Shown here: piece after piece, positions 45,430-56,750 of the stretch | How the letters are laid out: each line of letters opens with the position of its first letter | Numbering within the stretch: position 1 is the first letter of the stretch | Source of the DNA: Venturia oleaginea | Taxonomy: Eukaryota; Ascomycota; Dothideomycetes; Venturiales; Venturiaceae | DNA: 64,000 bases | Direction of reading: 5' to 3' | Assembly: GCA_013176395.1 (NCBI GenBank) | Contig: JABMLP010000018.1 | Coordinates: 1,178,001 to 1,242,000, forward strand | Notes under the pieces: generated by a model | Told to the model about the DNA's origin: nothing | The model's input: the letters and a program-made list of their open reading frames with translations, nothing else | Database searches by the model: none | Program-made: the position numbers and the translations under genes

Positions 45430-46379
45430 ATGAAGTCCTTCACCATTCTCCTCCTCGCTACTTCGACCTTTGCCGTCCCAGTCGCCAAGCCTCTCTTGGG
45501 TGGTGCCCTCGACGTTGGAAGCGAAGTCAATGATGATATCAGCACGGTTAATGCCACCCTTAACGATCTCTTATCCAAGCGCCTCTTGGGTGGTGCTGTA
45601 GACGTTGGAAGCGAAGTTGATGAGGATGTCGGAGAGGCTGAGTCTACCACTGATGATGTCTTGTCCAAGCGCCTCCTTGGTGGTGCCATCAACGTCGGCG
45701 AGGTATGACACATTCTTCTGATAATTGAATTTCACTGCTAAAATACACTAGGAAATCGACTCGGACGTCTCAACGGTTAACGCCACTTTGAACAACATTC
45801 TCGGCAAGCGTCTCCTTGGTGGTGCCGTAGATGTCGGCAAGGTATGACCATATTATATTCGAACGTGAGCTTCGTAGACTGATACTTTGGCGTAGGAGGT
45901 TGACGAGGACGTTTCTACGACCCAAGCCGCCGCGAACAACATCCTTTCGAAGCGTCTCCTTGGTGGTGCCCTAGATGTCGGCAACGTATGACCATCTTAT
46001 CTTCGAACGTGAGCTTCATATGCTAACAATTTGGCACAGGAGGTTAACGAGGACATTTCTACCGTTCAAGACTCCTTGAACAATGTCCTATCAAAGCGCC
46101 TACTCGGTGGTGCCCTAGATGTCGGCAACGTATGACAATCCCATTCGAACGTGAGCTTCGTATGCTAACATTTGGCACAGGAGGTTAACGAGGACATTTC
46201 TACCGTTCAAGACTCCTTGAACAATGTCCTATCGAAGCGTCTCCTTGGTGGTGCCCTTGATGTCGGCAACGTATGACAATCCCATTCGAACGTGAGCTTC
46301 GTATGCTAATAATTTGGCACAGGAGGTTAACGAGGACATTTCCACCGTTCAAGATGCCTTGAACAACATCCTCTCATAG
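45430..46379 (+). CDS. Secreted Kex2-type repeat-peptide precursor
   Basis: There are six exons: 45430..45702, 45752..45841, 45896..45985, 46040..46129, 46181..46270 and 46323..46379, giving 229 residues. A signal peptide (MKSFTILLLATSTFAVPVA) is followed by seven tandem 30-residue units. Each begins LLGGA(L/V/I)(D/N)VG; most continue E(V/I)xxD(I/V)STV and end (V/I/L)L(S/G)KR. The last lacks KR and stops. Six KR sites fit cleavage by a Kex2 protease in the Golgi, releasing about seven related peptides of 28-30 residues. The units lack Cys, Tyr, Trp, His and Phe. Introns 1-5 are 49-54 nt, phase 0, and fall at the same point of the unit (after residue 10). Exons 2-5 are exactly 90 nt. Units 5 and 6 are identical. 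Possible roles are signalling peptides, a repellent-like wall coat, or a RiPP substrate; function is unknown. Confidence 0.85.
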
Positions 46380-47221
46380 ACAAAACATTCCCGGCTCTTC
46401 GAATTCGGCGGCAACAACACTGGAATGGTTAGGTGGATTTGATTTGACTTGATTGTGATTTTATGACGATGATTACTTCGTCCTTTTGGCATTTGCATGA
46501 CGAGGACAAGTCGTTGGGTTCTGCTCGCTCGCTTAGATTTTGCGCCCGAGGCTTGGTGGCCTTGAGCGATGTGTTTACTGTAGCTACATTAATATTTGCT
46601 GCGCTAATATGACTTAATGCTTTGATGATACGTTCTTGCCCTTTGTCCATTCCTTTTTCTTTGACAGTTTTCGAGTGGTTCTTGGATTTGGTTCCGCATT
46701 TGCACTGATAATATCGCATCGCGCTCTTTTGGATACTTCGAGCTGCGTACTGTGTATGTCACCAAAGAATTATCATTCCTTTGCTGAAGAGTGCCAGGTT
46801 TTTCTCGCATGTGTTGCGTTCATACTGTTGAGTGTGCGTCCTTCTCCATGCTCTTGCTCTCGATGATATGTGGATACACTCCTTTTCCCTTTACTTTTGC
46901 AAGCAATATATGAAGCAGACTCAGGGGAAGTGAAAATCCCGAGGACAGAATCCAAAATCCACCATTGCCAAAACATTTAATAGTTTTTAGTACACCCGAG
47001 GCCCGCGGCCGTTGTCTTCTTCCCCTGGCCCTGGTATCCTGTCCCTGTTCTCCATCATCACACTTTCGACAAGACCGGCACCAACGAAGATATGGTGCTA
47101 GCACCTAGATTTGCGAGGAAATCTGCTCTAGGGACGTTGTTAGACGAATCCTCCGGGCAGGTAAAGCGCGGCTCGAACTTCATTCCCGTGGACTTCGTGC
47201 CTATCGTTGTCCATGGTCTTT
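46380..47221. other. Intergenic, no supported gene
   Basis: This is the 3' flank of the repeat-precursor gene and the upstream region of a decayed regulator gene. I see nothing coding. Confidence 0.4.
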
Positions 47222-48521
47222 AAGCGGGCACATGTAAAGTCGCGCCTGGGCTGTACACAACGCAAAGCACGCAAAGTCAAGGTATAGACTCTTGGCCTAA
47301 TAATGTCATATCAAATACTGATTCCTAGATTTAGTGCGATCAAGACACTCCTGCTTGTTCGGCTTGTGTCCGACGAAGCGAAGAATGTTTACTCCTTGCT
47401 GTTAAGATTCATTTGGCTCAACGAAGCATCGAGAGATATCAAACGGCTGAGAAATATCAGCCGGCTAGTGAGAGTCCAAAAGTAAAGATTCTTCATTCTC
47501 TTCTGCAAACAACAAGACTTACCAAAATCCACTCCAGAACAATGTTGAGCCAGGAAAGAGTGAGCCACAGATTGCTTACACAGCACTCGATCTAGAACTT
47601 TTACATCATTACTCCACCGTCAACTTCGAGACCATTACGTTTCAGCCGGGGTTGTCTAAAGTTTGGAGAGACCATTTTCCACAACAGCTCGCGTCACCCG
47701 ACTCTACGAACCTCCTTACAATCACGGCTGCCATGCAACTAATTATAATCGAACCAAATCATCCAAACCGCCAGGAATTCATTGCGACTGTTGCAGAGCA
47801 CAAATACGAAATGGTTCCATTTCTGATAGGCATGCTCCAGTCACCTTCTCCTGATAATTGCATCTCATTGATGTCCTAATCTATTTTACTGCCGGTATGG
47901 GCATTTGCTGCTAGGAGACTACCACTTGAGCTTGGTGTCTCTATCACGGCGACTGATGTTCTCCCCCGTGATCATAAAACTAGCAATAGCTCTATCCTAG
48001 ACGACTTTCTGAAAATCGCTAGTATCTCACACGGAGTTATGGCAGTAGCAGCAGAATACGATTCATGGCTACAAGCAAAGGACTTATCACCACTACCACC
48101 AGATCCCAACACACTCCCTCCACATCCACCTGAGCTCGAAATAGCCATGATACGGCTCGAGGACCATCTACAGGCTACCCACCGCGTCAATAAAGACAAT
48201 TTATGGCTTGATGCTTTGACAGACCAGGCACAGGAGATGCGGATGTTGTTTCGTCTTCGTCAGTGTCCGGAATGGTTTGATCTGATAGTTGGTTGGTCAA
48301 TTCGGGTGCCCAGGGCAATGGTACAGCTACTGGAACGACGTGATCCGGTAGCGCTCACAATCATGGCATTATGGGCCTCTTGTTTGCTTGTGGCGGACGA
48401 GCGCTGGTGGATCCATGGATGGTCTGACGCATTGTTTGCGGAGATTTAGCGAAAGCTTGATGAGTCATGGAGACAGCATCTGGCATTTCCAAGGACTTTA
48501 TTCGAGGAACGGATTTTGTAA
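47222..48521 (+). pseudogene. Zn2Cys6-type transcription factor, decayed
   Basis: Remnants of a fungal binuclear-zinc regulator are readable in order. At 47222-47281 the start of the zinc cluster reads HVKSRLGCTQRKARKVK, where the second Cys has become Arg; a GTATAG donor follows but the rest of the cluster is lost. From about 47540 the fungal regulatory domain resumes with LDLELLHHYSTVNFETI and VWRDHFPQQLASPDS. The frame then meets TAA at 47877-47879 and continues in the same frame with LLPVWAFAARRLPLELG, WLDALTDQAQEMRMLF, MALWASCLLVADERWWIHGW. Another in-frame stop, TAG at 48447-48449, precedes the usual C-terminal LDESWRQHLAFP to TAA at 48519-48521. The relatives are Upc2/sterol-uptake-control-like regulators. 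Loss of the Cys and two nonsense codons show that it is dead, although much of the frame survives. Confidence 0.75.
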
Positions 48522-49047
48522 ATCATAGTTCGGACCTCATTTCATAACGAATCTTCTATCGTGCACAGTATTGTGCAATGCGTCGCTGGGAGATGGCATA
48601 ACTACGAGTCTCTCAGAGCATTTCCCCAAGTGCTCGTGCGGGTGGAAATCATCAATTACGTAATTCCTTGAGTTTAGACCCAAAGGCCTGCTTCGCCTAG
48701 GTCTTTGTGCTTCATGGACTGGATCAAAGGTAAGCGCCTCTATTAGTGGTATTTCTATGTTACGTATTTGAGCAATATTGAGAGAAGAAACTAGAGCTGA
48801 AAGGTGCTGGCGGAAGCTGACATTCCGCACACGGATGCTGTGTGTTCCTGCTATAAACCTCTCAATATCTTTATTACATGCTCCAACTACCCACTTTAAA
48901 AACCAACCAACGCCATGTATCAGTCTATCTACGACATTCTTGTTGTCTACCATTTCTTTTCCGGCTAATTCTAGCCACGAATGAACCCGATCCAGCAAAG
49001 CAAACCCCGAACGGGGGAAGTCGATCAACACGATGCCTGTTTGGGAA
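48522..49047. other. Gap between two pseudogenes
   Basis: A long minus-strand frame here (to 48537) is the out-of-frame continuation of the RTA1-like remnant and has no domain. No gene is supported. Confidence 0.35.
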
Positions 49048-50070
49048 CTATCGCAGAGGGATCTTGTCCGTTTCACTGATGACTCGATCGTGTCCTGCAC
49101 TGGATCTCGACCCGCCAGGCTTATTCTGGAGCATTTCAGGGAAGAAGATGCTGGGATAGAAAATCGTGAAGGCGACAGAAGCAATAGCAACCATTCTGAA
49201 AGCTAGTCAGTATTTACTTCTCTTGACCCAAAATAAATGGACTCACAAGCCGTCCAAGATGAGAAACTAAGCTTCATTTCGCATGAGTTCTCCTCCCCAA
49301 CCACCAGCCATCTCAGGTAACCTGTTGCAAAAGAGTAGCGTCTCCACAAGTCATGTTCGCAGCGGATGCGCTAAAACTTACCTGTAAATACATCTGGTTA
49401 GAATGGTAATAAAACCCAAAACGATAGCACCGAAAAATAGCATGGCTTCCCTCGAAATCTGAGTTTCAATCTCAGCACTTGCAGCCCGCCTCGCACGCCT
49501 CAATCTGACCACAAACTCAACCGCCAGTAACCCACACATGATCATCGTAACCACCTGAAACGCAGCACCAGCCATTATGATCCTATTCCCCTCCCCCGCC
49601 ATCGTGTGGTCATGGGAAAAACAGCAACGGCGCCTCCAGCCGCCTGCACAACTATGCAAATAACGTCACACCCAATGAAAATCAACGTATACAATTTCGG
49701 ACGCAGGCGCGAATGTTGAGCCCCAGATTATGACTGAATGCTTCGGAGAGAGGTAAATCGCCAATGCTAAGAGGGATGGAGCGATGATTACACAGACGGT
49801 TTGGTTGCGGAGACCCGTTTCGGACCAGGCGTTTGCGTGGAGCATTGGTTTGCTGATGTGGCCTGTTGCTTCTATTGTGCAACTGGCGGTTATGACGAGG
49901 GGGTAGGTGTAGAGGCGGTAGCGTGTTAGGAGGTAGATGTGGGATAGGGTTACGATTGTAAAGATGACGGGGAGGGTGGAGTTTGGGCCCAGGGTGGGGG
50001 GCGTAGCCGTAGGCTGTCACTTCTAGGGACAGGCGGGCGATACGGAGGTGCAGGTTGTGAATTGGGCCAT
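49048..50070 (-). pseudogene. RTA1-like membrane protein, decayed
   Basis: An RTA1-like lipid-translocating exporter family member (normally seven membrane segments) can be followed through broken frames from the ATG at 50070. The pieces, in order, are SVSPACP, EVTAYGYAP, TLGPNSTLPVIFTIVTLSHI, IFIGCDVICIVVQAAGGAVAV, MAGAAFQVVTMIMCGLLAV, FFGAIVLGFITILTRCIYR, then across a GTAAGT intron LPEMAGGWGGELM and, after a GTGAGT intron, MVAIASVAFTIFYPSIFFPE. Lesions include at least four frame changes (near 50020, 49995, 49690 and 49615) and an in-frame TAG at 49267-49269 within the LILDG block. The family acts in stress and azole or aminocholesterol resistance in fungi. This copy cannot make a full protein. 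Confidence 0.7.
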
Positions 50071-51140
50071 TGTTGGGTGTGGATTCTGGAGAGGATTGCG
50101 AAATTTTGGGGGGGTTGAGAATGATGGGGAGGAAGAAATTGGAATTGAAACTTTCATACTTTTAGGGGAAGTGAGCTGGCAGCGCGTTTATGAATAAATA
50201 CGCGTATTTTTTCTTTTTTTCTTTTTTTCTTTTTTTCTTTTTTTCTTTTTTGAGGCGTCTTGGATTCCTGTTCGCGAGGCTGTTTGTGATAATGGGGCTG
50301 CTTGATGTGGAGGTTAGTTGAACGCGCTCTACTTCGTTCAACTAGCCTTTTTGGGAAACCGAGGCGCCAAGATATCTCCTAACCATCGGTAGTATTCCTC
50401 GGATGAACAAGTCAAGTCCACTTTTATCATCCGCCATGTTGATACCTGTAGTCAAGTTTTCTGCTTCACCGACCAAGGCAACCGCTTCCTGGACAGCTCG
50501 AAGGATCAACTCCGCTCTGAGATCTGGAGGTTTTTCTTCTTATGTACGATTACGCCCTCAAAATCTATACTGTTGTTCCCAACGCCAACAGAGAAATTGT
50601 GGTAACTGTGAAAGGGATTGAACTTTCGAAAAGGACAGACTTATCTGGAGGTATATTTATATAATTTATTTATAAAATGCACATTGCAGTCATTACTGGC
50701 TCGGGGCTGCAGAGGCTTGGAAAGTATATTCTATGATCTACTGTTACACCTTAGTAAACTCCAGGGACAAAATCAAGACGTGCGTGCCTTTAAGATCAAG
50801 AGTTCCATTTCCTCCACTGTCAGCATTGCATGACATCCGAAGTATCCGATGCTCGCTCGGTGACCACTAAAGCTCTCGTTGTTTTGATTTACGCTGTTTG
50901 ATTCCTTGTCGATGACAATTCAAGGATGATGATGCAGAGTGGGAGAGACGGAGACAGAGATGAGGGACGTGGCAATCTTTATCGCGCCCCACTATTCATA
51001 ACAGGTTAAAGCAAGTCCTCTTGCTCAGTCTCTTTAGTTTCAGCGGTGACGGGAGCCAGTGATACAGCCTCATTACTTCACTCTTTCATGGTCCATCTAT
51101 TCAATACGGTATTCTTTAACCAGCTCACTCAGACATCTGT
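50071..51140. other. Intergenic, with T-rich microsatellite
   Basis: At 50204-50251 a TTTTTTTC microsatellite of about five units occurs. The rest has only short frames without features. Confidence 0.4.
50204..50251. repeat. TTTTTTTC microsatellite
   Basis: About five uninterrupted 8-bp units of seven T and one C are visible. Confidence 0.9.
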
Positions 51141-53006
51141 TCACCTTGAGTTCTCTATTTGCTCCGTCACCTGCAGCAAGCCGTTTTTCTCCTCAAGCCA
51201 GTATTCCAAGGGTGGTTTGTTCTCAGCAATGACTGGAGGCTTCTCCATATACTTCTTGATCACTTCCTTTTCCACATCGTTCTTGACGGCGTTTTTCAGG
51301 CTGTGGATTCCCAAATCCCGATCATAGCCATCCTCCGTTATAGTAGTACAAACAGCAGCATCTCGCTTGATATGTAGCCTCACATCGCCAAGCAAACGCT
51401 CAGCTTCGCCGACAGCCAAGTTGACGGGTTTTTTTAGACTCTTTACAAGTTGAAGAACATACTTGTGAGCACCAAACGGCTTGCTCGGCTTCTGAGAACG
51501 GCAAGAATGGTATGAAACCAGATATACGACCTGTGATGGGCGCCTGTTCCACGAGATTAGTCGACGCGAAAAGTCGTTGATAGCTGAGTCGTCTAGCTTA
51601 CCTTGAATTGCTGCTTACATTCAAGCCTAATGATACGGCACAGTTTCTTGATCAATTGAGGTCGCTCTGCATTCATAGAGTCGTCGGAGAGAACAGTCTC
51701 ATTCTTGTCCCAGAATTCCATTATCTTTTCGTCTATGGCGTTGGTAGCAAGAATACAGATCGTGCGAAATGTGTCGATCATGCTGCCATAGCGGCGGTCT
51801 TCGCGTTTGCCTGGATCAATCGTCAGCGCATAATGTCATATATGCGGGATGGTCGGATCAAGTCAAGTGGCAAGAGTGCAGGTGACAGATTTCCTACCAT
51901 CTTCGAAAGGAATTAACAAAGCATTGCGTATATCCTTCGATGTCTTTTCGAATTCATCGAGGAAGACTATGCTGCTCTTCCGATCGTGTTCGGCAAGAAA
52001 ATTATTCAGTATTGATCCTTCTTCGTGCCCATTCCACGGAGTCCGGCCCCAAACAGTTCTCGTTCATGGCAGAACACAGCGCAATCGACAATAGAGGTGT
52101 CCAGAGAGGGAAGATGGCCGAGTTGCTTAGCGAGTTCGGTCTTTCCATGGCCGCTAGGTCCAGCAAATATAAGCACAAGCGGTTTTGGGTGCTTGTTCTG
52201 CCTGTCCTCCAACATGTATGCAAGTAGATGATCCTTCAGCAGCGCAGCTGCTGGATTTTGCCCGATGAGAATATATGGAATCCCGAGTAAAGCATTGGCA
52301 TTTCTCCGTCCAGTCAACCGTTTTTCTCGACTTGAGGGTTTAATAACCTTGGTCGATTTATCCAGAAAATAGCGCTGGGACAGGTTCAAGGCAGTTGTCA
52401 GCTTCGCGCGCAAAGGCTTACACCAGCTTTTGTTGCTATCGTTCAGGTCCTGCAAGGGGCCCCCTTCCAATGGCAAGTCGATATTATATGGGGAGTAGAA
52501 AGCCTTTGGGAAGATTTCGGCTGAGGCACCCAAGGCAAGCAACGTAATAACAGTTTGTGTTGTATCTTCGTCCATTGTCTTGCCGCGCAAGACTGCAAAT
52601 GCCGGTTATGGAATCTTACTTGGACCATGGCGCGAATCCATATCCCCACCACTTTCGGCCATGAACGGATCATTTTCTCATCATTGGTCTGCACGGCATA
52701 GAACATTGGAGGAAAGTCTTCAACCCATGCGTGAATTCTCTTTCGGACCAGCCCCTCATCAAAGTGGCTGAAGTATTGTCGAATGGAGATATGGCTTTCA
52801 CCATGCTGTATGGCTCCCACGACAATGTCCATATCAATGTCTTCTTGAAGACCGAGCCTGTTGGGGTTGAAATTGAAGGGCTTAGGAATAATGGGAAGGT
52901 CAGTTCCTTCCCAACTCTTGTCGAACCACTCAAACATTATTATTGACACTGAGCGAGATGGAAAGAAATTGGTGCAACAGGGAAAGTTCCGAAGGAGAGC
53001 TCCCAA
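51141..53006 (-). pseudogene. Ankyrin/AAA+ ClpB-like protein, decayed
   Basis: Remnants of a fungal protein with an N-terminal ankyrin-like part and a C-terminal Clp-type AAA+ ATPase read along the minus strand. The upstream part has HAWVEDFPPMFYAVQTNDEKMIR and, in another frame, ESGGDMDSRHGPSKIP. The AAA+ part has Walker A FAGPSGHGKTELAKQLG, Walker B IVFLDEFEKT, ILATNAID (sensor 1), then across introns APITGRISGFIPFLPFSEAE and a ClpB-type C-terminal segment with GDVRLHIKRDAAVC. Lesions seen are frame changes near 52666, 52020 and 51475 and an in-frame TAA at 52606-52608. Two introns with good sites (GTAGGA...ATCCAG and GTAAGC...ACAG or nearby) survive. An upstream frame to 53289 may be a further exon. 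It is a disaggregase-like ATPase by family; this copy is dead on the sequence given. Confidence 0.75.
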
Positions 53007-53289
53007 TTGTGGATATGGATGGATGTCTTTACTTCATGGAAGAAAACGCGTCACTCCTTATGTATAGATCATATTTCCGAGAGATGATTTACTAATCTGT
53101 TTGCCAAAGCTTGCTTTGGCTTGTCCAATCTGCACGCCGGAAGTCATTGATCAAAGGATTCGCAATCGTTTGTTCCGCGTTGTTTGCTTTATCCAAAGAC
53201 AGCAAAGTGTAATGCTCTGCGATGCGGTTCCACTGAAGTGCAATACCGGCCAAGGACTCTCCTGAATTGACTTCGCTGTAGACCTGCAA

Positions 53290-54408
53290 TGGATGATATT
53301 AGCCACGAGGTTTATCGAAACAGAGACTCCGTTTCAAGGTCAATGCTGCTCAAATTCTGTAATCTGTAGAACCATCAGTGTTCATCGATGGACTCAGAAT
53401 CCGAACTACTCTCCATCTAGCATGTGAATGCCAAGCCCAGTGGGACTCGCACTTCGAGGCGACCTAGCCTACAGAGGAGATGCATGCTAGTGAATGAGCA
53501 AAAGCAAGTTTGATTGGGTTCGTTCCTGGTAACCCTGCGTTGTCAACGGATTAAAGCCGCAAACCTTCTCAATTATTCCAAGATTTCTGACCGCCTTTCT
53601 CGGCGCTCCCACAGATAAAGAGACGAAAGATTCTCCAGGCCATGGAGTGGGCTCGTATTTTTCATATGGGCTGCGATGAGGGCTCCTCGGCTTGAGTTCA
53701 AGATTTGAGAAATGACGAGCAAGTTCTCCAGACCTGGTATGTTTGTGAGAAGGTGGAACGATGTCAGAATGACAACAAGATCACGGATTTGGTCTGCTGT
53801 GGTACCGAGTTGCTAGTGGAGGCTACAATCCCGAGTTGCCGGGGCCATCAGTGGAAGGCTGCAGGACGCGTTTCGAAGCTGGGGCTGGCGGTGATAGAGT
53901 GAGTGATGGGCCCAATGGTGCTGATGAGTGACAAGATGGTGATAAGAATCGCCTGTCTCGAAAGAGTTGGCGGTCGGGGTAAACGAAGGGCTTGGCGTTG
54001 GCAAGAAGCTCAGCTCGGATTGGCTTCTAATCGATCGGCCCATTGATATAGGACCTTGCCACACATCGGCAGATCTTCCGGACTCTCAGGCTCAGGGTCA
54101 GGCTCCCTCCTCCCAGCACAGCACCCTTCTTCCAACCTCCATCTTCACTGGACTTTGCTCCTCTCACTAAACCTCGCTCCTTTTCACTGAACCTCGCTCC
54201 TTCTCACTGAACCAGCTACAAATCCACCTCACTCGCACTGCTGACTGTCCTCTCCCTATCCCGAATCGCTCAATCTATTCCCAACCAAATACCAAAAGCC
54301 CTTCAGCAAATCCAACGCAGACAAAGGTCCTTTCATTCTTCACCCGTGAAAACGGTGCTCATTGCGTCTCGCGCCAATCGTAGGCTTTCAAGTGAAACTG
54401 AGGAGAAT
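53290..54408. other. Intergenic, promoter side of MFS gene
   Basis: No supported gene. Imperfect direct repeats of CTCGCTCCTTNTCACT occur near 54173-54210 in the leader of the MFS gene. Confidence 0.35.
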
Positions 54409-56233
54409 ATGTATCTCACAACACAGCAAAGCTCTCTTCCAGACCCGGACGCCTTCCCAGCTACACAGCTCTTCATTCTTGGTACGACCCAGCCCATTCC
54501 ATTGGCTGGCTGCTCTCTCTAACAATTCTCAGCACTCATTAGAGTTGCCGAACCAATTGCTCTCACTTCTATCTTCCCATATGCCTGGAAGCTCGTACTG
54601 CACTATGAGATCGGCGACCCTCGTGATGCTGCCTTCTGGGCTGGCATCCTTATCGCTGCTTTCTCTCTCGCAGAAGCCTTGAGTGGTATGTTCTGGGGCT
54701 CATTATCTGATCGAATCGGCCGGAAAAAGGTCGTCATCCTCGGAAGTTCTGAACCGTGCTCTCTCTTCTAATCGTCGGCTTCGCACCAACCTTCTGGATT
54801 GCCTTGCTAGGTAGAGTCATCGGTGGTTTGCTCAATGGAAATATGGGCGTCATTCAGGTGAGTTTGCTATAGCTAACTATCGCAACTCTAATACTAATCT
54901 CATCCCAAGACGATGGTCGGAGAACTCGTCACAAATCCAAAGCATGAGCGTGAGTAGCTTTTATTTGTATAACGTTTGCCTGTCACTGTGCTAACTTCAC
55001 CAGCCAAAGCATATGCCATTATGCCTTTTGTGTGGTCTGTTGGTACCATCGTCGGACCCGCAATTGGAGGTTACTTTGCCGAGCCAGTTGACAATTTCCC
55101 GTCCATGTTCTCTCGCAACGGTCTCTTTGCCTCCTTTCCATATCTACTTCCCAACCTCCTCTGTGCCTCTCTCCTGCTCACTTCAATCGTCGCTGCCTAC
55201 TTCTTCCTTTGTGAAACGCATCCTGACATGCAGTCATGGAGTACTCAAGAGGATCTCGATCATACCACAGCTGCCACGCCACTCATTCCTGCTAGTGGTG
55301 CTATGAACAATGCTCCAGCTGACCTTTCTGCCGAGTCATATGGCACGTTCGATGCAGTGACCATCACTGAGACTTCAGTGGATCAGAAGAAATCTCTCAG
55401 CAGAGCCTCATCTCCAAGTCGCGAAAAGGTCTTCACCACGAATGTCATCATGCTCACCGTGGCATTGGGAATGTGCGTTTCTACCTCTGACTCACCTTGC
55501 TGTCAGACCACTAACATTTTAAAACAGCTTCACCTACCACTCAATGACGTATGACCATCTCATGCCCATTTTCTTCCAGGACAAACGCACAAACACAGGC
55601 CTTCAACTGTCCGGTGGCCTCGGCCTGAAGACACAGTCCGTTGGCGTGATCATGAGCATCAACGGCCTCATCGCCCTCTTCGTCCAAGGTGTCATCTTCC
55701 CTCTCATGGCAGAATGGCTTGGCGTCTGGTGTCTCTTCGTTGTCGTCACCATCGGTCATCCAATCGCCTACTTTATCGTGCCTTATCTCATAGTTCTTCC
55801 AGAGTCATGGCTCTACCCAGGTATCTACGCAAGTCTCTTCGTCCGAAACTGTCTCTCCATCCTCGCATACCCTCTCATTCTCATCCTGATCAAGGAAGCC
55901 GCACCCTCGGCATCTTGTCTCGGCAAGATTAATGGCCTTGCTGCATCCACTGGTGGCGCATGTCGTACCATGGCTTCTCCTATTGCAGGTATCTTGTATG
56001 GTGTTGGGAGTCAAATTAGTTTCACTCCACTTGCATGGTGGGTTTCTGCCCTCGTTGCTGTCATCGGTGCACTACAAATCCCGTGGATCGATCGACAGAA
56101 GAACAAGACTGCTCACGTCAGAACCGTGTGGGCTGAGAATGAAGAAGAGAACGAGAAAAGTGGACGAGAGTCATTGGACCCAGTGGCTGAGGTCGAAGCT
56201 TTCATACGGGGGGCGAGTGCTGAAGAGGCGTGA
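54409..56233 (+). pseudogene. MFS transporter with a single-base frameshift
   Basis: There are five exons: 54409..54481, 54533..54857, 54910..54949, 55004..55472 and 55528..56233. The splice sites are canonical (GTACGA, GTGAGT, GTGAGT, GTGCGT donors). The summed length is one base short of a full frame; the break is at GGAAGTTCTGAACCGTG near 54747, where one G appears to be missing between G-S-S and T-V-L-S-L-L. Allowing for it, the product has 537 residues and about 12 membrane segments. The family motif is in GSLSDRIGRKKV and R-x-x-x-G at GRVIGGLLNGNMGV; the large central loop (55215-55430) is Ser/Thr-rich. It resembles the ZIFL1/tetracycline-resistance-like fungal MFS group; the substrate is unknown. 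Everything else is conserved, so this is an error in the sequence or a fresh mutation. Confidence 0.82.
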
Positions 56234-56750
56234 ATGGCTGGTCTCCATGGGAACTGCCCTGTTTTACAATATCGAAGTGGTGTTTGGTTCGGTCTTTTTT
56301 GCGATTTCGGCACTTGATAGATATGTGTATCATCGGTAATAACGGGATGTTCGATTTAGCGTGGCGTTGGTAGGCTTCGTGTTCATTTGTGCATTCGTTG
56401 ATAGAGTTCTACATACATACCATAGACAGTTTTTGCCTTTGGAAGTTTCTCCAGTTCGTCTGCCTTGTGATGCACAACATGTGTTTTAGTTCATCTTCTA
56501 TGCGATTATCTATCGATTGCCGATGCTATATTCGTAACGCTCAAATTTCACATCATCTAGCTATCCTACATGCGGAACCCCACAAATAACCGAAAAATAG
56601 GTGTACGTATAGTCTATCCACATCCGCAAAAAAATAAATACCAGCCTACCCCACGAAACACCGCCTCATGCCTCGTTCTGGTAACAACAGAAAACTCATC
56701 TTACACACGTGACGAAGTAAACAATGCATTCTGCCACCACCAAATTCCAA
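56234..56750. other. Intergenic, convergent 3' ends
   Basis: These are 3' flanks of the MFS gene and of the Vip1-type kinase. No gene is visible. Confidence 0.4.

Noticed and set aside
48537..49190. Long minus-strand frame of 217 codons
   Set aside because: It overlaps the RTA1-like remnant in another frame; the conserved residues are in the remnant's frame, not in this one.
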